This document shows, piece after piece, positions 6,306 through 9,762 of a DNA stretch of 9,762 nt. The notes beneath the pieces were generated by a model. It saw nothing but the letters and a program-made list of their open reading frames with translations. It made no database searches and was not told where the DNA came from. Source of the DNA: Planctomycetota bacterium (GTDB lineage Bacteria; Planctomycetota; SZUA-567). The DNA lies in assembly GCA_031278535.1 (NCBI GenBank), contig JAITKH010000268.1, forward strand, positions 1 through 9,762. The letters are read 5' to 3'. How positions within the stretch are numbered: the stretch's first letter is position 1; each line of letters begins with the position of its first letter. A program made the translations under genes and the position numbers.

Positions 6306-8057
6306 TTGAAAACCGGGAGATTGGCGCCGGGACAGCCGGCAGGGCTGTTCGTGTCCGCGCTTCTTCTCAGCCTTGTCCTTCCGGCGGTCCCGTCCGCGGC
6401 GGCGGCGGAGTCTTCCCTGACGGCCGCGGGGCAAATTCCGACCGCCCTGATTGAACTGGACGGCACCGATTCGGAAAATCCCAACGGCGGCGATCTCCAG
6501 TACGAATGGACGCAAATCGAAGGTCCAAAGGTGGAGTTGTCCGACCCCACGGCTGTCAAGCCCTATTTCCGCACTGGCAGGCCCGGCCTCTATCGCTTCC
6601 AGCTCGTCGTCGCCGCCAACGGCCTCAGGAGCGAGCCCTTCATTGTCGAATTGATGATCGAGCGGGAAAATCAGCCGCCCGTTGCCAGTTCGCCCAGGGA
6701 GATCAGAGGGGAGGTGGGCAGGCGGTTGGAAATCGACGGTCGCGATTCCTATGATCCGGACGGCGGCGGCCTTACCTACCGCTGGCGTCCGCTTGGCCGC
6801 AATCTCGCCATTCCCCCCGCCGCCCTGAGCCAGCCGGTTCTTTCCTTCATTCCGGAGGAGGACGGCGTCTTCGAGATTGAACTGGTGGTTTCCGACAGCG
6901 AGGCGGCAAGCGAACCCAGCGTCACCCGCCTGTTCATCAGTCCGAAACCCAAACCGCCTGTGGCCAGGGCCAGGGCGAATCCCAAGGAAATTCCTTCCGC
7001 CCCGCCGCCGGTACGATCCATGGTTCCTCCCGAAAGCGGCGCCAAGCCCACTGCCCGCATCGAGGGGCCGGCGGCGATCAGGATGGGCGAGACGGCGATG
7101 CTGGATGCCAGGGGAAGCCGGGGTGAATCGAACGCCCGCCTCGAATATTTCTGGCGGCAGAAATCCGGTCCTTTCATTAAGGATTATGAACTGGTTTTCG
7201 ACGGCGCGGCCGAACGGTTCCGGCCGCCCAAAGCCGGCGACTACGAATTCGAGCTGGTGGTGGCGGACGGTTCGCGCGAAAGCGATCCCGTCGTCCACGC
7301 TCTCCGGGTGGTGAACGAACCGGATCCGCCGGTGGCGGTGGTGGTGGCGCCGTCCCGGGCCAGGCCCGGCGCCCTGATCAGGATGGACGCCACGCAAAGT
7401 TACGACTTGGCGGGCAGTCCCCTGACCTATCTTTGGCGCCAAACCGGGGGGCCCAGGGTAACCGACTATGTCATTGACGAAAAATTGGGCGACGCGGCTC
7501 CCGCCTTCCATCCCGCCTCCGCCGGGATCTACAGTTTCGAATTGATTGTTTCGAACGGCGCGTTGCGAAGCCGTCCGGCCGAAATCACCATCGAGGTGCG
7601 CGACGCCCGGCAGGCGCCGGCGCTGGCGGTGAAGGGTCCGGAAGTGGCGACAGCCGGCGAGAGCCTGAGCCTGACCATTGCCGCCAGGGATACCGGGGGC
7701 GCCATGCTTGCCTTTGCCTGGCGTCAAGCCGAGGGGCCGGCTCAGGCCCTTTCGCCGACCCATGGCATCAGGGCGGTGGCGGTTCCGCCGGTACCGGGGC
7801 GCTATGTTTTCGACGTTTCCGCTTTGAAGGAAGGGCGGGTAGTGGCGACGGCCAGGCATGCAGTCGAGGTTTTCGCGCCGGCAGGGCAAACCGGGATCCC
7901 GGCATACCCCCAGCCTCACCCCTTCCGGGGAGCGGCGGCCGCCTCTTCCGCGCGGCCCGCCGCCCAGATTCATCCTTCCACTCTTGGGGGTACCGGTCTT
8001 CCGGATTCGCACCCCGACATTTTTTCGGCCCTGGAGCCATTGGCTCCGCTTGAATAA
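6306..8057 (+). CDS. secreted protein with five tandem PKD-like repeats
   Basis: A 583-residue exported protein built almost entirely of immunoglobulin-like PKD/REJ-type repeats. Residues 1-34 are a signal peptide (MKTGRLAPGQ, a Leu/Val core, then SAAAA). Five repeats lie at about 37-119, 124-213, 246-336, 341-432 and 437-523. Each has a central YxWxQ/R-type core (YEWTQIEGP, YRWRPLGR, YFWRQKSGP, YLWRQTGGP, FAWRQAEGP) and most close with YxFELVV-type strands. Repeats 1, 2 and 4 carry the D-x-x-S/D-x-D/Y hallmark (DSYDPDGG, QSYDLAG); repeat 5 is most divergent. A Pro-rich linker (214-245) separates repeats 2 and 3, and a Pro/Ala-rich tail (524-583) has no fold or anchor motif. Such domains mediate protein or glycan binding at the surface. 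No enzymatic domain is present, so it may be a spacer or adhesin. TTG start with strong ribosome-binding site; ribE follows after 12 nt. Confidence 0.85.
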   Translation: MKTGRLAPGQPAGLFVSALLLSLVLPAVPSAAAAESSLTAAGQIPTALIELDGTDSENPNGGDLQYEWTQIEGPKVELSDPTAVKPYFRTGRPGLYRFQLVVAANGLRSEPFIVELMIERENQPPVASSPREIRGEVGRRLEIDGRDSYDPDGGGLTYRWRPLGRNLAIPPAALSQPVLSFIPEEDGVFEIELVVSDSEAASEPSVTRLFISPKPKPPVARARANPKEIPSAPPPVRSMVPPESGAKPTARIEGPAAIRMGETAMLDARGSRGESNARLEYFWRQKSGPFIKDYELVFDGAAERFRPPKAGDYEFELVVADGSRESDPVVHALRVVNEPDPPVAVVVAPSRARPGALIRMDATQSYDLAGSPLTYLWRQTGGPRVTDYVIDEKLGDAAPAFHPASAGIYSFELIVSNGALRSRPAEITIEVRDARQAPALAVKGPEVATAGESLSLTIAARDTGGAMLAFAWRQAEGPAQALSPTHGIRAVAVPPVPGRYVFDVSALKEGRVVATARHAVEVFAPAGQTGIPAYPQPHPFRGAAAASSARPAAQIHPSTLGGTGLPDSHPDIFSALEPLAPLE

Positions 8058-8069
8058 TGGAGCCGCGGA

Positions 8070-8747
8070 ATGTTTACGGGACTGGTCAAGGGGATGGGGG
8101 CGGTCCGGGAAGTTTCCCCGTTCGGGCTTGGCCGCCGTTTCCGCATAGAATTGGGTGCGTTGTCCGGCGCCGCGGCGATCGGACAGTCGATGGCAGTGAA
8201 CGGCGCCTGTCTCACCATAACCGGCCTGGCCGGCGGCGCCGCCTGTTTCGACGCGGTGAGCGAAACGGTTTCCCGCACCAATCTTGGGTTGCTCCGCCCC
8301 GGCGATCGGGTGAATCTGGAACCCGCCCTCCGGGCCGGCGACGCCCTGGACGGGCATATTGTGCAGGGGCATATCGACGCGGCGGCGCCTGTTGCCGCCG
8401 TTGATGCTTCCCGTCCGGAAGTGCGCACGATTACGATTGCCCTTCCGGCAAGCATCTCCCGGCTGGTGGCGGAAAAAGGTTCGGTTGCGGTGGACGGCGT
8501 TTCCCTCACCGTATCCGGGGCGGGCCGGGATTCTTTTGCCATCGCGGTCATTCCCCATACTTGGGAAAACACCACCCTCTCGCTCAGGAAACCAGGCGAT
8601 TTGGTAAATGTCGAAGTCGACGTTCTGGCCCGTTACGCCGCCCGGTTCATGGGAATGGACAGCCAGGCCGTCGCCGCCGGCCTGAGCGAAACTTTTCTGG
8701 AGACGCACGGTTTTTTCCGATCCGGCCGCGACTCCGGCACCGGATGA
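8070..8747 (+). CDS. ribE: riboflavin synthase, alpha chain
   Basis: A 225-residue cytoplasmic enzyme that dismutates two 6,7-dimethyl-8-ribityllumazine molecules into riboflavin and the pyrimidinedione that is recycled. It has the two lumazine-binding barrels of the family. The first contains the invariant MFTG start (1-4), VNGACLTI with the conserved Cys (43-50) and SETVSRTNLG (64-73). The second contains DGHIVQGHID (94-103), VDGVSLTV (141-148) and PHTWENTTL (162-170). The C-terminal helix that forms the trimer is present (about 185-210), and the length is slightly above the usual 200-220. GGAG at 8059-8062 sits seven bases before the ATG, inside the 12-nt gap after the PKD gene, which suggests translational coupling. 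None of the other riboflavin genes is in the window. The last codons form the left arm of a 17-bp inverted repeat. Confidence 0.97.
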   Translation: MFTGLVKGMGAVREVSPFGLGRRFRIELGALSGAAAIGQSMAVNGACLTITGLAGGAACFDAVSETVSRTNLGLLRPGDRVNLEPALRAGDALDGHIVQGHIDAAAPVAAVDASRPEVRTITIALPASISRLVAEKGSVAVDGVSLTVSGAGRDSFAIAVIPHTWENTTLSLRKPGDLVNVEVDVLARYAARFMGMDSQAVAAGLSETFLETHGFFRSGRDSGTG

Positions 8748-8761
8748 ACCGGGGGGATTCC

Positions 8762-8796
8762 CCGCAAAATCCTTAGCAATGGTTGAGGCTTTGCGG
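8762..8796. repeat. hairpin A inside the ribE 3' structure
   Basis: CCGCAAA (8762-8768) pairs perfectly with TTTGCGG (8790-8796). After a small internal loop, CCTTAGC (8771-8777) pairs with GGTTGAGG positions 8782-8788, with two G-U pairs and an AATG loop. The total is 14 pairs. A GGGG/CCCC pairing around 8753-8763 would compete with its base. Confidence 0.5.
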
Positions 8797-8801
8797 AGTG
8801 C

Positions 8802-8966
8802 TAGTGTTCCGTAAAGTCTCAATCTTTGATTGAGACTTTACGGGGAGCGCCCCCGGTTCATCCGGTTTCCGCTTACGGGGAAGTGAATTCCCCTTCGGCA
8901 TCGGAGGTCAATCCCGGAACAAACGGACTTCAGAATTTGTAAGGATTTAGACTTTACACAGCACTA
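8802..8966. mobile_element. candidate MITE-like element with terminal inverted repeats and TA borders
   Basis: CTAGTGTTCCGTAAAGTCT (8801-8819) and AGACTTTACACAGCACTAG (8949-8967) are inverted copies matching at 16 of 19 positions, with the mismatches confined to four central bases. Both ends sit in CTAG, so the element could be bounded by the TA dinucleotide that IS630/Tc1-mariner transposases duplicate. The 165-bp length and absence of any open frame fit a non-autonomous element. The interior also holds a third copy of AGACTTTAC (8833-8841), which makes hairpin B, and a small GGGGAA/TTCCCC hairpin (8877-8893). Family assignment rests on border and repeat layout only. Confidence 0.45.
8809..8843. 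repeat. hairpin B, perfect 16-bp stem
   Basis: CCGTAAAGTCTCAATC (8809-8824) and its exact reverse complement (8828-8843) flank a 3-nt TTT loop; two G-U pairs (8807-8808 with 8844-8845) can extend it. It overlaps the left terminal repeat of the candidate mobile element. As a terminator for ribE it would lack the U tract, since GGGAGCGCC follows. Confidence 0.75.
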
Positions 8967-8979
8967 GAGCCACGATTAT
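8953..8979 (+). promoter_or_regulatory. possible promoter of tRNA-Leu, -35 inside a terminal repeat
   Basis: TTTACA (8953-8958, 5/6 match to the -35 consensus) and GATTAT (8974-8979, 4/6 match to the -10) are 15 bases apart, slightly short of ideal; ATTATG at 8975-8980 would give 16. Transcription would start near 8986, about 24 nt before the tRNA. A small hairpin (8989-8995 with 8999-9005) fills the leader. Confidence 0.3.
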
Positions 8980-9009
8980 GCGCGAATCCTCGACGCTTCG
9001 TCGGGAGAA

Positions 9010-9095
<86 letters not shown>

Positions 9096-9120
9096 CACGC
9101 CAATTCCATATTGTCCACCA

Positions 9121-9148
9121 GTGACAAGAATACCTTGATAGATATATC
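9121..9148 (+). promoter_or_regulatory. orphan sigma70-like promoter
   Basis: GTGACA (9121-9126) and TATATC (9143-9148) are separated by 16 bases, with 5/6 and 4/6 consensus matches. GGAAGG follows at 9149-9154, but no start codon lies at a useful distance, so it may belong to a lost gene or act as a distant promoter for the mutarotase gene. Confidence 0.22.
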
Positions 9149-9250
9149 GGAAGGAAAACAACCATCCGCTGCCGCCTGTCAAGCCCTCCTGACATTCACC
9201 CATCGTAGAATTGGGCGGACTTTTGGAAATTAGGCGGCCCAGGCGGGAGC

Positions 9251-9467
9251 ATTGACAAGGAGTTCCTGCGATTGAGGCGAATGTTCACGGGTCTGGCGCA
9301 GAGGTTCGCCTCACCACGGCGGATGGGAGACAAGGCACAGCGGGACGTATTGCAAGGCCCAGCAGAAGACCGTCTCCGAGGCTGTGGAGCGGACGGCGTC
9401 GCGGCAGGCGTCTGTTCAACACCGAGGAAAAGAATCGCCATGCCTCTCTTCAACCTATGCCGGATGA
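9251..9467 (+). pseudogene. possible frameshifted transposase remnant
   Basis: One frame from 9251 reads IDKEFLRLRRMFTGLAQRF and on to GDKAQRDVLQG near 9357. Another frame continues from 9360 as QQKTVSEAVERTASRQASVQH to a TGA at 9465-9467. Joined across a frameshift near 9358-9360, the two pieces loosely recall the N-terminal part of DDE transposases of the IS701/IS4 kind, where a helical start is followed by a GLL...RKT...A.R segment. Neither frame has a ribosome-binding site, and no catalytic residues are visible. The family is a guess from pattern memory; it could equally be non-coding sequence. Confidence 0.22.
9273..9313. repeat. 9-bp perfect inverted repeat
   Basis: TGAGGCGAA (9273-9281) and TTCGCCTCA (9305-9313) are exact inverted copies 23 bases apart. 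They lie inside the possible transposase remnant, have no T tract, and have no clear role. Confidence 0.4.
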
Positions 9468-9558
9468 TTACGACTGCAAAATTTCCAAACGTCCACCGAT
9501 TGGATGCGCTAATGAAGACAAACAGGAAAAACGGCATCAAAATGAGGAATCGATACGC

Positions 9559-9762
9559 ATGCTGAAGACGACGATAATCCATCCCGAACTTATCCAGGCA
9601 TTGGCGGAAGCCGGCCACGGGGCGCGAATCCTGGTTGCCGACTCAAATTATCCGGTATCGACCAAAATCAATCCGGCCGCCAGACGAGTGCACTTGAACT
9701 TCGTTTCGGGAATCGTATCCGGCCCGGATGTGGTGCGGGCAGTAGTCGGCGCCGTACCCGTC
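9559..9762 (+). CDS. FucU/RbsD-family sugar mutarotase, 3' end beyond the window
   Basis: The first 68 codons of a small cytoplasmic protein that speeds interconversion of sugar anomers (L-fucose mutarotase or D-ribose pyranase family). The frame starts MLKTTIIHPELIQALAEAGH and continues GARILVADSNYP. His20 and Asp28 fall where the family has its catalytic His and sugar-contact Asp. The GHGxxILVADxNYP form is closer to FucU than to RbsD, whose equivalent is LGHTDTLVVCDAGLP. The following STKINPAARRVHLNFVSGIV and the Val-rich GAVPV segment fit the FucU-like group found in several non-enteric phyla. GAGGA (9544-9548) lies ten bases before the ATG. Members are about 140 residues, so roughly half is missing. 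The true substrate depends on downstream genes that are not visible. Confidence 0.85.
   Translation, partial: MLKTTIIHPELIQALAEAGHGARILVADSNYPVSTKINPAARRVHLNFVSGIVSGPDVVRAVVGAVPV

Larger units (their letters stand above)
8739..8866. repeat. 17-bp perfect inverted repeat enclosing two hairpins at the ribE stop
   Basis: ACCGGATGAACCGGGGG (8739-8755) is the exact reverse complement of 8850-8866. The left arm contains the ribE stop codon TGA (8745-8747). Between the arms lie hairpin A (8762-8796) and hairpin B (8809-8843), so transcribed RNA could fold as a closed three-way junction of 128 nt. No T tract follows on either strand, so it is not a canonical intrinsic terminator. It may protect the 3' end of the ribE mRNA, or reflect an inverted duplication made by an insertion. 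Confidence 0.7.
9096..9558. other. 463-bp stretch between tRNA-Leu and the mutarotase gene without an intact gene
   Basis: No frame here has both a ribosome-binding site and a recognisable product. The stretch holds a possible orphan promoter near 9121-9148, a purine-rich GGAAGGAAAA (9149-9158) with no start codon after it, a 9-bp inverted repeat, and a possible decayed transposase (listed separately). Its composition is less GC-rich than the flanking genes, especially at 9096-9160 and 9420-9550, consistent with old insertions near a tRNA gene. Confidence 0.5.

Noticed and set aside
6117..8822. 901-codon open frame on the minus strand across the PKD gene and ribE
   Set aside because: It is antisense to two well-supported genes, its translation is Arg/Gly/Pro-rich without a recognisable domain, and it has no ribosome-binding site. 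Open antisense frames are expected where third positions are mostly G or C.
8809..8843. Hairpin B considered simply as the ribE intrinsic terminator
   Set aside because: The stem is strong, but GGGAGCGCC follows on the plus strand and GGAACACTAGC on the minus strand, so the U tract is absent. It also shares its arm with the terminal inverted repeats, which points to another origin.
9196..9618. 140-codon minus-strand frame after tRNA-Leu
   Set aside because: It overlaps the mutarotase start in antisense, shows no family resemblance, and has no supporting ribosome-binding site that I could find.

Overview
The window is GC-rich DNA with short intergenic gaps from a Gram-negative (diderm) bacterium. 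Two predicted outer-membrane beta-barrel proteins, one of them a type V autotransporter, and several Sec signal peptides support this. Bacterial tRNA genes with encoded CCA ends and a bacterial riboflavin synthase agree with it. Autotransporter-associated strand repeats, tandem PKD-like repeats and a FucU/RbsD-like protein occur together in some Verrucomicrobia/Lentisphaerae and deltaproteobacteria, but the sequence alone does not fix the phylum.

Layout. Positions 1-485: the first codons of a minus-strand gene leaving the left edge, a strong hairpin, tRNA-Ala(CGC) on the minus strand with a convincing promoter, and a short divergent control region. 486-2021: a porin-like outer-membrane protein. 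2092-2736: a stand-alone formimino-/methenyl-tetrahydrofolate cyclodeaminase family protein, convergent with a secreted DUF3298/RsiV-like protein at 2744-3535. 3536-3780: a divergent promoter region with dyad symmetries. 3781-6120: a classical autotransporter. 6306-8057: a secreted protein with five PKD-like repeats and a TTG start, followed 12 nt later by ribE (riboflavin synthase), probably in the same transcript.

The right end is the least ordinary part. Immediately at the ribE stop codon there is a dense set of inverted repeats. A perfect 17-bp inverted repeat (8739-8755 with 8850-8866) encloses two further hairpins. One of these, with a perfect 16-bp stem, also overlaps the left end of a 165-bp element with 16/19 terminal inverted repeats inside CTAG/TA borders, resembling a non-autonomous (MITE-like) insertion. 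The right terminal repeat of that element ends just before tRNA-Leu(UAA) and may supply its -35 box. After the tRNA comes about 460 bp without an intact gene, possibly holding a decayed transposase, and then the start of a FucU/RbsD-family sugar mutarotase that runs off the right edge.

Working together: three of the proteins (porin, autotransporter, PKD-repeat protein) plus the DUF3298 protein are exported to the envelope or surface. The autotransporter and the PKD protein carry a very similar ribosome-binding leader, which hints at shared post-transcriptional control. The metabolic genes (folate one-carbon, riboflavin, sugar mutarotase) do not form a pathway with them. I did not recognise a defence system, a CRISPR array or a complete insertion sequence.
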